From NCBI RefSeq assembly GCF_938017615.1, contig NZ_CALIJA010000071.1, positions 1 through 10,093 of the forward strand: DNA of 10,093 nucleotides, in the 5' to 3' direction. This document shows positions 1 to 5,973 of this stretch, piece by piece. Under the pieces are notes generated by a model. That model was not told where the DNA came from. It saw only the letters and a program-made list of their open reading frames with translations, and made no database searches. Source of the DNA: an uncultured Campylobacter sp. (GTDB lineage Bacteria > Campylobacterota > Campylobacteria > Campylobacterales > Campylobacteraceae). The first letter of the stretch is position 1. Every line of letters begins with the position of its first letter. The position numbers were made by a program, and so were the translations under genes.

Positions 1-468
1 AAAATCCCAGTCGAAAGCAGAATTTCGTGCGGTGATGGAATTCTGCTCGAAAATAAAATTTTGTTCGCGGGTAGAAGTTTGCTTGCAAGCGGAGGTTGGC
101 TTACTAACGGGAATTTGCTCGCAAGCACAATTCCGCTCGGTCGTAGGATGCTCCTGCAAATTCCGCAAATCCTGCGCCGTATCGCTTGCAGGCTCGAAAA
201 TCCCAAATGCAACGCTCTTTTCGCAGACATAGTAGTACGCGATAAAATTTGCAAGTGCGATCTGAAACGGGCTAAATTTAAGCTGCGAAATTTCAGAAAT
301 TTTCTTGGTTTTGAAGCTTGGCTTTGAAACCTCTCGCAGGATCACAGCAGATTTGACGCTCGATTTTACGGGAACGGATACGATTTGATAGGATGGTATT
401 TTAAAATTTGAACTATAAGTAAGCGGCTTTAGGCTGGCGCCCAAAACCGCAACTTCATAATAGAGCAT
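1..468 (-). CDS. priA: PriA primosomal helicase, N-terminal part (runs off left edge)
   Basis: Replication restart helicase PriA, which recognises stalled forks and loads the replicative helicase. Only the first 156 codons are present; the frame is open to the window edge. The start ATG (466-468) lies 4 nt after the stop of the pilin-like gene, so it is probably translated by coupling with it. Residues 1-93 look like the PriA DNA-binding N-terminal domain: it opens MLYYEVAVLGASLKPLTY, continues with the strand IPSYQIVSVPVKSS, then AVILREVSKPSF, and ends with the helix FQIALANFIAYYYVCEKSVAFGIFEP, written here with one or two residues of uncertainty at its ends. Residues from about 94 on are Gln/Thr/Ser/Asn/Cys-rich and do not look like the family; see the repeat entry. 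The helicase motifs would lie outside the window. The assignment is from recognition of the N-terminal pattern in Campylobacter PriA proteins and would need the rest of the gene to confirm. Confidence 0.8.
   Translation of the reverse strand, partial: MLYYEVAVLGASLKPLTYSSNFKIPSYQIVSVPVKSSVKSAVILREVSKPSFKTKKISEISQLKFSPFQIALANFIAYYYVCEKSVAFGIFEPASDTAQDLRNLQEHPTTERNCACEQIPVSKPTSACKQTSTREQNFIFEQNSITARNSAFDWDF
20..140 (-). repeat. Degenerate repeats inside priA coding region
   Basis: Imperfect copies of a short word recur within 120 bp on the plus strand: AATTTCGTGCG (22-32 region), AATTCTGCTCG (39-49), AATTTTGTTCG (57-67), TTTGCTTGCAAGC (78-90), TTTGCTCGCAAGC (114-126) and AATTCCGCTCG (129-139). 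In the priA frame these encode similar scraps: ERNCACEQ, SACKQ, TREQNF, FEQNS and ARNSA. The pattern fits a low-complexity segment that grew by short duplications and then diverged. It is coding sequence rather than a CRISPR: units are unequal, imperfect and without regular spacers. Confidence 0.55.
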
Positions 469-472
469 TTAG

Positions 473-946
473 CTATTGCGCTAAGGATTGACAAAGCTCG
501 TCAGCGTGATTACAATCGAATGAACCTACGTTTCTCCCCGCTGCCGTAGCCAAAGGTGTAGTTGGATAGTAATCAAAAGTAGTACTCTTGCCTGCTACGC
601 TAGCCCTATATGTAGATGTTGCATTGGCATTGCCGTTCGCAACCAAAGTCCAGCCGTTCCTACCGCCATCTCTCATAGGATAGATAGGTTGCTGCAAAAC
701 GCCATCAAAAAGAGTGGCGTTGTCTGAGCCCTCCAAAGCAGGCCATGTAGTCACGCCCCTCATCATGTTCTCGCTTCTAACTAGCGAAAGTCCGCTTCTA
801 ATGGCGGCGATGTCTCCGCGCATCTTAGCGATAGTAGCATCATCGCGCGTAGCGGCTAATCTAGGCACTGCAATGCCCGCCAAAATACCTAAAACGACGA
901 TGACGAAAACAAGCTCTATCATCGTAAAAGCTTTTAAATTTTTCAT
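473..946 (-). CDS. Type IV pilin-like / type II secretion pseudopilin, prepilin-type N-terminus
   Basis: A 157-residue protein with a class III (prepilin) signal: short basic leader MKNLKA, then FTMIELVFVIVVLGILAGIA, with the hallmark Glu at mature position 5 and a single hydrophobic helix of about 20 residues. Prepilin peptidase should cut after Ala6; the residue before the cut is usually Gly, so Ala is a mild departure. The rest (about residues 30-157) is a small globular domain, Thr/Asn/Gly-rich, with two cysteines near the end (Cys145 and Cys152) that could form a disulfide loop. Family knowledge: such proteins assemble into pilus or pseudopilus fibres in the inner membrane for DNA uptake or secretion. 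No other pilus genes are in the window, so which machine it serves is open. An AAGGA Shine-Dalgarno sits 6 nt before the ATG, and priA follows 4 nt downstream. Confidence 0.85.
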   Translation of the reverse strand: MKNLKAFTMIELVFVIVVLGILAGIAVPRLAATRDDATIAKMRGDIAAIRSGLSLVRSENMMRGVTTWPALEGSDNATLFDGVLQQPIYPMRDGGRNGWTLVANGNANATSTYRASVAGKSTTFDYYPTTPLATAAGRNVGSFDCNHADELCQSLAQ

Positions 947-974
947 GTTAAATCCTTTGATTTAAAGTGAGATG

Positions 975-980
975 ATTATA
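975..980 (-). promoter_or_regulatory. -10 box of the pilin-like gene / priA unit
   Basis: A perfect TATAAT on the minus strand, 28 nt upstream of the pilin-like ATG, preceded by a very AT-rich stretch with T tracts (to about 1010). This fits the Campylobacter housekeeping promoter, which has a strong -10, T-rich upstream sequence and no clear -35. It marks the start of a transcription unit separate from the psd unit upstream. Confidence 0.6.
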
Positions 981-1040
981 GCCAAATTTAAATAAAATTA
1001 ATTTTAGTTAAAGAAAAAATCCTGCATTTTAAATGGAATT

Positions 1041-2075
1041 TTATGAAATTTCATTAAATTCTGCGATTTTTTGTCCGAATTTTACGGACGTATCAGTCGG
1101 AGTTTCAAATTTTAAAAACTCGCTTTGCGCTACGAGCACGATCGTCGAACCCAGCTCAAAATTTCCCAAATGATCGCCCTTTTTAAAGTTTAAATTTTCA
1201 TATTCGTAAAGCGCCTCAGCTCTACTTGCACATGCATTCGTTTGTATTCGCGTATCGAAATCAAATCTCATCTTGCCGACGTTTAAAGCGCCCACGAAAA
1301 CCATCCACAAAATCCCACCATTTCGCATTTTGCACTTCAAAATCACGCGCTCATTTTTGGCGTAAAGGTTTGGAATTTTAAGTAAAAATTTCTTCGCCAC
1401 GCTGTAAAGATCAGCGGGTATGTAAAGCGCCTGCAACACGCTTAGATCACACGGCGCGTGATAATGATGATAATCGCGCGGGCTTAGATAGATGTTTGCG
1501 TAGCTTAAATTTACGCCGCTTGTATTTTCGCCGCCTTGGGCGTCCTCTGCGCTCGTTTCGCGGCTCACACTACTTTCATCACTATAAATTTCAGCTTGCA
1601 CGCCGCTCGCGGCATAAGTTGCGCCGCTTTCGTCGCTTATGATTTTCGCTTGCGCGGCGCGAAATTTCATCCCTGCGCCGGCATCTTTTGCGCATCCGGT
1701 TCCAACCTCGCCGCTCCCGTTCGTAGCAACCGCTCCGCCGCTTTCGCTTGCAGTAAACGTGCGACCAAGCAGCTCGCTAAGGCTGTATTCGCAGCCTTTT
1801 ACGCTAAAAGCTCGCATATCGGCGCAGGTCCCGCTCTCAAAGATCACGCCGTCGCTAGGGCTTATAAAAGCCGTCTCGTCCGTCGCTATCTCGCGCGGGT
1901 GCAGCAAGCGGCGAGTAAAAAGCGCGTTTAGGCTCGCATAGCTTTGCGGCGGATCAAATTCGCTCATATCGATTTTGAAAAATTCCACGTATTTGCGGTT
2001 GATAAAATTTTGTATAAATTTAGGGAATTTCACCGCGGCGATAACCCCAAAAATCCTCGAAATAAAACTTCTCAT
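1041..2075 (-). CDS. psd: Phosphatidylserine decarboxylase proenzyme with an extra internal segment
   Basis: Converts phosphatidylserine to phosphatidylethanolamine plus CO2 at the inner membrane, the last step of PE synthesis. The proenzyme cuts itself at a LGST motif (residues 308-311, NFELGSTIVLV); Ser310 becomes the pyruvoyl prosthetic group and the C-terminal piece is the small alpha chain. Other family marks are SLNALFTRRL (48-57), SPSDG with the likely catalytic Asp75, and SPRDYHHYHAP (198-208) with the HxxH histidines 203 and 206. At 344 residues it is longer than the roughly 265 I expect for Campylobacter Psd. The excess lies between GRTF (about 107) and the NLSYANIYLSPRDYH block: about 80 Ala/Ser/Gly/Glu-rich residues (about 108-187). 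All conserved blocks are intact, so the enzyme is probably active. The ATG directly abuts the upstream stop (TAGATG) with AAAGG 5 nt before it, and it is last in the mscL operon. Confidence 0.95.
   Translation of the reverse strand: MRSFISRIFGVIAAVKFPKFIQNFINRKYVEFFKIDMSEFDPPQSYASLNALFTRRLLHPREIATDETAFISPSDGVIFESGTCADMRAFSVKGCEYSLSELLGRTFTASESGGAVATNGSGEVGTGCAKDAGAGMKFRAAQAKIISDESGATYAASGVQAEIYSDESSVSRETSAEDAQGGENTSGVNLSYANIYLSPRDYHHYHAPCDLSVLQALYIPADLYSVAKKFLLKIPNLYAKNERVILKCKMRNGGILWMVFVGALNVGKMRFDFDTRIQTNACASRAEALYEYENLNFKKGDHLGNFELGSTIVLVAQSEFLKFETPTDTSVKFGQKIAEFNEIS
1545..1652 (-). repeat. Diverged 54-bp tandem duplication in the psd insert
   Basis: Two adjacent 54-bp units, each 18 codons. 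The first encodes QAKIISDES followed by nine further residues; the second encodes QAEIYSDES (residues 142-150 and 160-168). Seven of nine residues match, and the second halves have drifted. It lies within the non-conserved segment of Psd (about 1515-1754) and suggests that the segment grew by in-frame duplication. Confidence 0.6.
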
Positions 2076-3203
2076 CTATGCCTTTCTAAGCTTAAGCAGC
2101 GCGATCTCGGCATCGGCAAAGACCCTTATCGGCGGACCCCAAAACCCTACGCCGCTGCTTACGTAAATTTGCTTCAGCCCGTCGTTATACAGCCCGTAAA
2201 GATACTTCTGGCTAAGCAGCACCAAAAGCGTCCACGGAAAGATTTGCCCCGCGTGCGTGTGCCCGCAGATACACAGATCGACCTCGTCGCGCACGAAATC
2301 CACGACGTATTTAGGCTGATGCGCGAGTAAAATTTTTGGTTTATCGGGGTTCGCCTGCGCTAGCGCAGCGCCGAGATCGGGCTGCATATATCCGAAGCGA
2401 AAGCCGCTAAGATCGTGCACGCCCATTAAATTTAGCCCCTCAAATTCCACGCTTTCGTTTTGCAGCACCCGCACACCCGCTTTTTGCATTGCCGCGATAA
2501 GCCCGCTTGCGTCGCCGCGGTAATATTCGTGGTTGCCCGTGACGAAAAAGATAGGCTTTTTGATCGCCTCAAGAGGCTGCAAAATATCCCCGAGCTCATC
2601 CGAGCGCAGATCAAACATATCGCCCACGATCAGCAGCGCGTCGAAGCTTAGCGAGTTTATCTGCGCTACGACGCCTTGCAAAAATTCCTTTTTCAAAAAC
2701 TCGCCCAGATGCACGTCCGAGATGACGACGAAGCTTAGCTCGCGAGCTAAGTTTTTGATTTTTATTTCGCGCTCGGTGATTTTTGGAATTTTTAGTGCAT
2801 TATAAAACCCCTTAAAAATATAGCTAAACGCCATTATTACGAAGGTTATGTCGATAAAGGTTTTTAAAAATTTTCGCCTATTTTCGCTAAATTTAACCAC
2901 ATGCGCAGCGGCACTTAACACGTCGTAAGCAAGGCAGATAAAAAAGAGCGAAAAGGATGCTGCCATGCAAAATACGCATAGCTTATAAAGCAGCTCGTTT
3001 TTAAAGCTTCCATTAAGCCCAAAACCCACAAAAAATATCGCATCTAAAATCGCCAAAGCTACGCAAAGCAAGCTCAAGGCAGGGCGAAACGTAGCGAAGC
3101 CTTTATATGGCGTAAAGCGCGCGCCGATCGATCTGTAGACGTAAAGATTAAAAAACAGAAATAAAACCGTGCCGACGATCGGAAAAATATAGGCGCTTTT
3201 CAA
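2076..3203 (-). CDS. Membrane-anchored calcineurin-like metallophosphoesterase
   Basis: A 375-residue protein with four probable N-terminal membrane helices (about 4-22, 41-62, 70-99, 114-134) and a C-terminal phosphoesterase domain from about 155. The dinuclear-metal motifs are complete: DVH (Asp163, His165), GD (Asp195), GNHE (Asn224, His225), AHQP (His295) and GHTH (His315, His317). This is the YkuE/YaeI-like branch; C. jejuni Cj0846 is, from memory, the orthologue. The substrate is unknown. Some relatives (LpxH, LpxG) hydrolyse UDP-2,3-diacylglucosamine in lipid A synthesis, and the membrane anchor plus the adjacent psd fit a lipid substrate, but this is inference. The start is TTG (3201-3203): AAGG lies 7 nt upstream, the first membrane helix begins at once, and the next in-frame Met (residue 80) would cut away two helices. 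It begins 3 nt after the regulator's stop and abuts psd. Confidence 0.9.
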   Translation of the reverse strand: MKSAYIFPIVGTVLFLFFNLYVYRSIGARFTPYKGFATFRPALSLLCVALAILDAIFFVGFGLNGSFKNELLYKLCVFCMAASFSLFFICLAYDVLSAAAHVVKFSENRRKFLKTFIDITFVIMAFSYIFKGFYNALKIPKITEREIKIKNLARELSFVVISDVHLGEFLKKEFLQGVVAQINSLSFDALLIVGDMFDLRSDELGDILQPLEAIKKPIFFVTGNHEYYRGDASGLIAAMQKAGVRVLQNESVEFEGLNLMGVHDLSGFRFGYMQPDLGAALAQANPDKPKILLAHQPKYVVDFVRDEVDLCICGHTHAGQIFPWTLLVLLSQKYLYGLYNDGLKQIYVSSGVGFWGPPIRVFADAEIALLKLRKA

Positions 3204-3206
3204 ACT

Positions 3207-3845
3207 CTAGCCTTGGATATACTCGTCCAGCTTATCTTTATCAAAGCCCGTGATTTCTTGCTTATCGTCTAAAATTAGCGCGCCGCTCTTTTTAAATTTA
3301 GTGATGGTGCGCGAGAAGGTCTCGGGGGTGACATTTAGAATTTTGGCTATTCTAGTGTATTTCGTGCTCATAAAAATATCGAAATTCTCGTTGATAAACT
3401 TAGCGATCTTACCGTCGCAGCTAAGCACGACTTGATTATCAAAGACCGCATTTAGCGCGCGGATCTTCTCAGACATCGATTTTAAAAGCTCCAGGCAAAT
3501 CTTTGGATCGCTCATAAACTCGTTTTTAAATTTTTCATAATCGATCTTTAGCACCTCGCCGTTTGTCGAAAACACGCCGCTTGCAGGATAGCTCGTCTCT
3601 TCGAAATTTACCATCTCCGCCACGAGCGAGATGGGGCGGATCTCGCGCATATGGATCTCACGCCCCTTTGCGGAGGTTTTATAGATTTTTAAAATTCCTT
3701 TTAGCAGGATTAATAGATACTGCGAGCGCTCGCCCTCGAAAAATAAAATTTCGCCCTTTTTGTAGCTTTTATGGATGCTAATCTGCTCCAAACGATCGAT
3801 TTGCGCTGCACTTAGAGCTTTGAAATAAGGAATTCTCTCAAGCAT
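3207..3845 (-). CDS. Crp/Fnr-family transcriptional regulator
   Basis: A 212-residue regulator with an N-terminal cyclic-nucleotide-binding-type beta roll (about 1-115; KKGEILFFEGE at 29-39, then LLILLKGILKIYK), a long dimerisation helix (about 116-140) and a C-terminal winged helix-turn-helix (about 160-192; TRIAKILNVTPETFSRTITKFKKSG). The HTH has the Crp-type layout in which the second helix (ETFSRTITKF) reads DNA. The only cysteines are Cys117 and Cys143, so the N-terminal cysteine cluster of oxygen-sensing Fnr is absent and the ligand cannot be read off. Campylobacter has NssR-type regulators of nitrosative stress in this family; I cannot say this is one. It sits 9 nt after mscL and 3 nt before the phosphoesterase. 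Its own Shine-Dalgarno is weak (AGG overlapping the mscL stop), suggesting coupling to mscL and low expression. Confidence 0.9.
   Translation of the reverse strand: MLERIPYFKALSAAQIDRLEQISIHKSYKKGEILFFEGERSQYLLILLKGILKIYKTSAKGREIHMREIRPISLVAEMVNFEETSYPASGVFSTNGEVLKIDYEKFKNEFMSDPKICLELLKSMSEKIRALNAVFDNQVVLSCDGKIAKFINENFDIFMSTKYTRIAKILNVTPETFSRTITKFKKSGALILDDKQEITGFDKDKLDEYIQG
3211..3214 (-). promoter_or_regulatory. Shine-Dalgarno supporting the TTG start of the phosphoesterase
   Basis: AAGG on the minus strand, 7 nt before the TTG at 3201-3203. It lies inside the last codons of the regulator gene, as expected for coupled genes, and decides the start because no ATG is available nearby. Confidence 0.55.
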
Positions 3846-3854
3846 CGCCGCGAC

Positions 3855-4259
3855 CTATTTTTTAAGCAGGTCTCTTATCTCGGTAAGAAGTTTAATCTCT
3901 TCGCTAGGCTCGGCAGGTGCGGCAGGCTCCGGTGCAGGCTCGGCGGGCTTTTTAAGCTTATTGATCGCCTTGATCGCGCAGAATATACAAAACGCGATGA
4001 TTATAAAATCGACCGTTACTTGGATAAACGAGCCATAGTTTATCGTAACGGCCGGGGTCTGCCCCACCGCTTCTTTTAGCACGATCTTAAGATCGGTAAA
4101 ATTCATGCCTCCCGTAAGAAGCCCTAAAACCGGCATCATGATGTCGCTTACGAGCGAGGTTACGATCTTGCCGAAAGCCCCGCCGATGACGACGCCCACC
4201 GCCATATCGATGACGTTGCCTTTCATCGCGAATTCTTTGAATTCCTGAATGAAACTCAT
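3855..4259 (-). CDS. mscL: Large-conductance mechanosensitive channel MscL
   Basis: Homopentameric inner-membrane channel that opens under high membrane tension to release solutes during hypo-osmotic shock. At 134 residues it is of normal length. It shows the amphipathic N-terminal helix (MSFIQEFKEFAMKGN), the pore helix TM1 with the signature VIDMAVGVVIGGAFGKIV (16-33), a short periplasmic loop, TM2 (about 76-97, VTVDFIIIAFCIFCAIKAI), then a Pro/Ala/Glu linker (PAEPAPEPAAPAEP) and the C-terminal bundle helix (EEIKLLTEIRDLLKK). It is the first gene of the minus-strand operon, with a strong AAGGAG 5 nt before the ATG and a divergent promoter region upstream shared with gltX. Confidence 0.98.
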   Translation of the reverse strand: MSFIQEFKEFAMKGNVIDMAVGVVIGGAFGKIVTSLVSDIMMPVLGLLTGGMNFTDLKIVLKEAVGQTPAVTINYGSFIQVTVDFIIIAFCIFCAIKAINKLKKPAEPAPEPAAPAEPSEEIKLLTEIRDLLKK

Positions 4260-4285
4260 ATTGTCTCCTTAAATAAAATGCGCCG

Positions 4286-4291
4286 ATATTA
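4286..4291 (-). promoter_or_regulatory. Probable -10 box of the mscL operon
   Basis: TAATAT on the minus strand, 26 nt before the mscL ATG. It is one base swap from TATAAT and preceded by an A-rich tract. It is the best candidate in the 114-bp gap but weaker than the gltX box. Confidence 0.35.
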
Positions 4292-4335
4292 GCCTATTTT
4301 TGCTTTGTTTTTGCTTTTTATTAGGAAGTAAAAAG

Positions 4336-4341
4336 TATAAT
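4336..4341 (+). promoter_or_regulatory. -10 box of the gltX operon
   Basis: A perfect TATAAT preceded by G (AAAAAGTATAAT), 32 nt before the gltX start. Upstream (4296-4320) lie phased T tracts (TTTTTG, TTTTTG, TTTTTA), the arrangement known from Campylobacter housekeeping promoters that lack a clear -35. Transcription would start near 4348. Confidence 0.65.
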
Positions 4342-4363
4342 CCCAGCTTAAATTTAAACCCAA

Positions 4364-4368
4364 AGGAC
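4364..4368 (+). promoter_or_regulatory. Shine-Dalgarno supporting the TTG start of gltX
   Basis: AAGGA, 5 nt before the TTG at 4374-4376. With the protein beginning YRFAPSPTG straight after the start, it fixes TTG as the initiation codon. Confidence 0.65.
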
Positions 4369-4373
4369 CTAAA

Positions 4374-5690
4374 TTGTATCGCTTTGCTCCGTCGCCCACC
4401 GGCGATATGCATATCGGAAATTTACGCGCGGCTATTTTTAACTACATCTGCTCGCTGCAGGATCAAAGCGGCTTTATTCTACGTATCGAGGATACCGACA
4501 CTGCGCGCAATATCGAAGGCAAAGATCAAGAGATTATCGAAATTTTAAAACGATTCGGCATCTCGTGGCAGAGTCTGTATTATCAAAGCAAAAATTTAAA
4601 ATTTCATCAGCAGTTCGCTGCCAAGCTGCTCTCCGAGAAAAAGGCGTTTTGCTGTTTTTGCAGCGAGGAGGAGCTTGAGGCGAAAAAGCAAGCCGCCAAG
4701 GACGCAGGCGAGGCGTATCGCTACGACGGGCATTGCGAGCATTTAAGCGATGAAGAGGTGCTTGGCTGCGAAAAGCCCTTTACTATCCGCCTTAAAAAAC
4801 CTGATCATGCGCTGGAATTTACCGACGCAATCAAGGGCCGTATCGCATTTGAGCCGCAGAATATCGACAGCTTCGTCATCATGCGCGCGGACAAGACGCC
4901 AACTTATAACTTCGCTTGCGCCTGCGACGATATGATGCAGGGCGTGAGCTTCGTAATCCGCGGCGAGGATCACGTCTCAAACACGCCAAAGCAAAACTGG
5001 ATCCGCCAAAGCCTCGGCTACGACGGCGAGATCAAATACGCGCACCTGCCGATCATATTAAATTCCGAAGGCAAAAAGATGAGCAAGCGCGAAGCTAGCT
5101 CCTCGGTAAAATGGCTGCTTCAAAGCGGCTACCTGCCCGAAGCGATCGCGAACTATCTGATCCTGCTGGGCAACAAAACGCCGCGCGAGGTCTTTAGTAT
5201 GGATGAGGCGGTGGAGTTTTTCGACATCGCTAAAATTTCAAAAAGCCCGGCGAAATTTGACGAGGACAAACTCGCCTTCATAAACCGCGAGCATATCAAA
5301 AGAGCGAGCGAACAGCGATTAGCGGAGCTTTTTGAGCTTGAGTCCAGATTTGCGCCTTTAATAAAATTTTACACTCAAGAAGCGAGCCTAATCCCGCGTA
5401 TCAAAGAGAAGATCGCAGCGATCTACGGCGCGAAAGATATCCCGCAGGAGTGGGCGGCGCAGGCGCAGGCTCTGCGAGAGGCGATCTTAAATTTATTGGG
5501 CTCAAACGGCGCAAGCGCGGAATTTAATGATTTCAAAACGGCGCTTTCGCAGGCTACAAATTTAAAAGGCAAGAGCCTATTTATGCCGCTTAGGTTTTTA
5601 CTAACCGGCGCGCCCCACGGACCGGAGCTTAGCGAGCTGTATCCGCTGATCCGCGCTGATTTAAAGGAGATACTTGATGCTACTAAATAG
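4374..5690 (+). CDS. gltX: Glutamate--tRNA ligase
   Basis: Class I aminoacyl-tRNA synthetase that charges tRNA with glutamate using ATP. The Rossmann core opens with FAPSPTGDMHIGN, whose HIGN at 13-16 is the HIGH motif. The second ATP motif KMSKR is at 235-239. A zinc site of the bacterial GluRS type is complete: Cys94, Cys96, Cys121 and His123, with the classic CxC-x24-CxH spacing. The C-terminal part from about 300 is the helical anticodon-binding region. At 438 residues it is slightly short for the family but usual for Campylobacterota, which typically have two gltX copies, one of them able to charge tRNA-Gln for later transamidation. This copy's N-terminus resembles the one I remember as C. 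jejuni Cj0845c (gltX1), but which role it has cannot be decided here. It starts at TTG after a TATAAT promoter, and the 3' end overlaps yggT by 14 nt. Confidence 0.97.
   Translation: MYRFAPSPTGDMHIGNLRAAIFNYICSLQDQSGFILRIEDTDTARNIEGKDQEIIEILKRFGISWQSLYYQSKNLKFHQQFAAKLLSEKKAFCCFCSEEELEAKKQAAKDAGEAYRYDGHCEHLSDEEVLGCEKPFTIRLKKPDHALEFTDAIKGRIAFEPQNIDSFVIMRADKTPTYNFACACDDMMQGVSFVIRGEDHVSNTPKQNWIRQSLGYDGEIKYAHLPIILNSEGKKMSKREASSSVKWLLQSGYLPEAIANYLILLGNKTPREVFSMDEAVEFFDIAKISKSPAKFDEDKLAFINREHIKRASEQRLAELFELESRFAPLIKFYTQEASLIPRIKEKIAAIYGAKDIPQEWAAQAQALREAILNLLGSNGASAEFNDFKTALSQATNLKGKSLFMPLRFLLTGAPHGPELSELYPLIRADLKEILDATK
5663..5670 (+). promoter_or_regulatory. Shine-Dalgarno fixing the yggT start
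   Basis: AAAGGAGA lies 6 nt before ATG 5677 and only 3 nt before the in-frame TTG at 5674. The normal spacing selects the ATG. The site is inside the end of gltX. Confidence 0.6.
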
Positions 5691-5973
5691 CGTATTTTAC
5701 GGCATTTTAGTGAGTATTCACTACGTGATTCAAGCTTATATGATGCTCATTTTCGTCGCCTGCGTTTTGAGCTTCATCCGTCCAAATCCGTTCGGTAAAT
5801 TTTATAAAATCTACCGCGTCATCTCTGCGCTTACCGAGCCTGCGTTTGCGCTGGTGCGCCGCTATCTGCCTACGACTTTCGGCGGGTTTGATCTTTCGCC
5901 GCTTCTTATCCTGCTCGTGCTTAACTTCTTTGACAGCGCGATAATCTATATCATCAATAGGACGGTCATTTGA
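5677..5973 (+). CDS. yggT: YggT family integral membrane protein
   Basis: A 98-residue membrane protein with two hydrophobic segments (about 5-32 and 73-95) around a loop that carries the YggT pattern: SFIRPNPFGKFYKIY, then TEPAFALVRRYLP and GGFDLSPLLILLVL. YggT/YlmG proteins are small envelope proteins linked in various bacteria to osmotic tolerance, cell division or membrane-protein assembly; the exact role is unsettled. I chose ATG 5677 over the TTG one codon earlier because of Shine-Dalgarno spacing. It overlaps the gltX end by 14 nt, and its TGA stop overlaps the start of the transglycosylase, so all three are likely translated from one message. Confidence 0.9.
   Translation: MLLNSVFYGILVSIHYVIQAYMMLIFVACVLSFIRPNPFGKFYKIYRVISALTEPAFALVRRYLPTTFGGFDLSPLLILLVLNFFDSAIIYIINRTVI
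5959..5962 (+). promoter_or_regulatory. Shine-Dalgarno for the TTG start of the transglycosylase
   Basis: AGGA, 7 nt before TTG 5970-5972, within the end of yggT. The TTG shares bases with the yggT TGA (TTGA). Confidence 0.5.

Noticed and set aside
20..140. CRISPR-like or intergenic repeat cluster
   Set aside because: Units are short, unequal and imperfect, with no constant repeat/spacer length, and all lie in the open priA frame on the minus strand.
32..327. Small plus-strand ORFs at the left edge
   Set aside because: They lie opposite priA, whose product matches the PriA N-terminal domain. Their own products show no domain.
1005..1040. Terminator after psd
   Set aside because: There is only a tiny CATTT/AAATG self-complement and a T run. 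It is too weak to call.
1536..1941. Plus-strand ORFs opposite the psd insert
   Set aside because: The minus strand reads through between conserved Psd blocks. The plus frames are open because of GC-rich Ala/Ser codons, and show no start signal or domain.
5674..5676. TTG as the yggT start
   Set aside because: It would leave only 3 nt after AAAGGAGA, whereas the ATG one codon later has the normal 6 nt.
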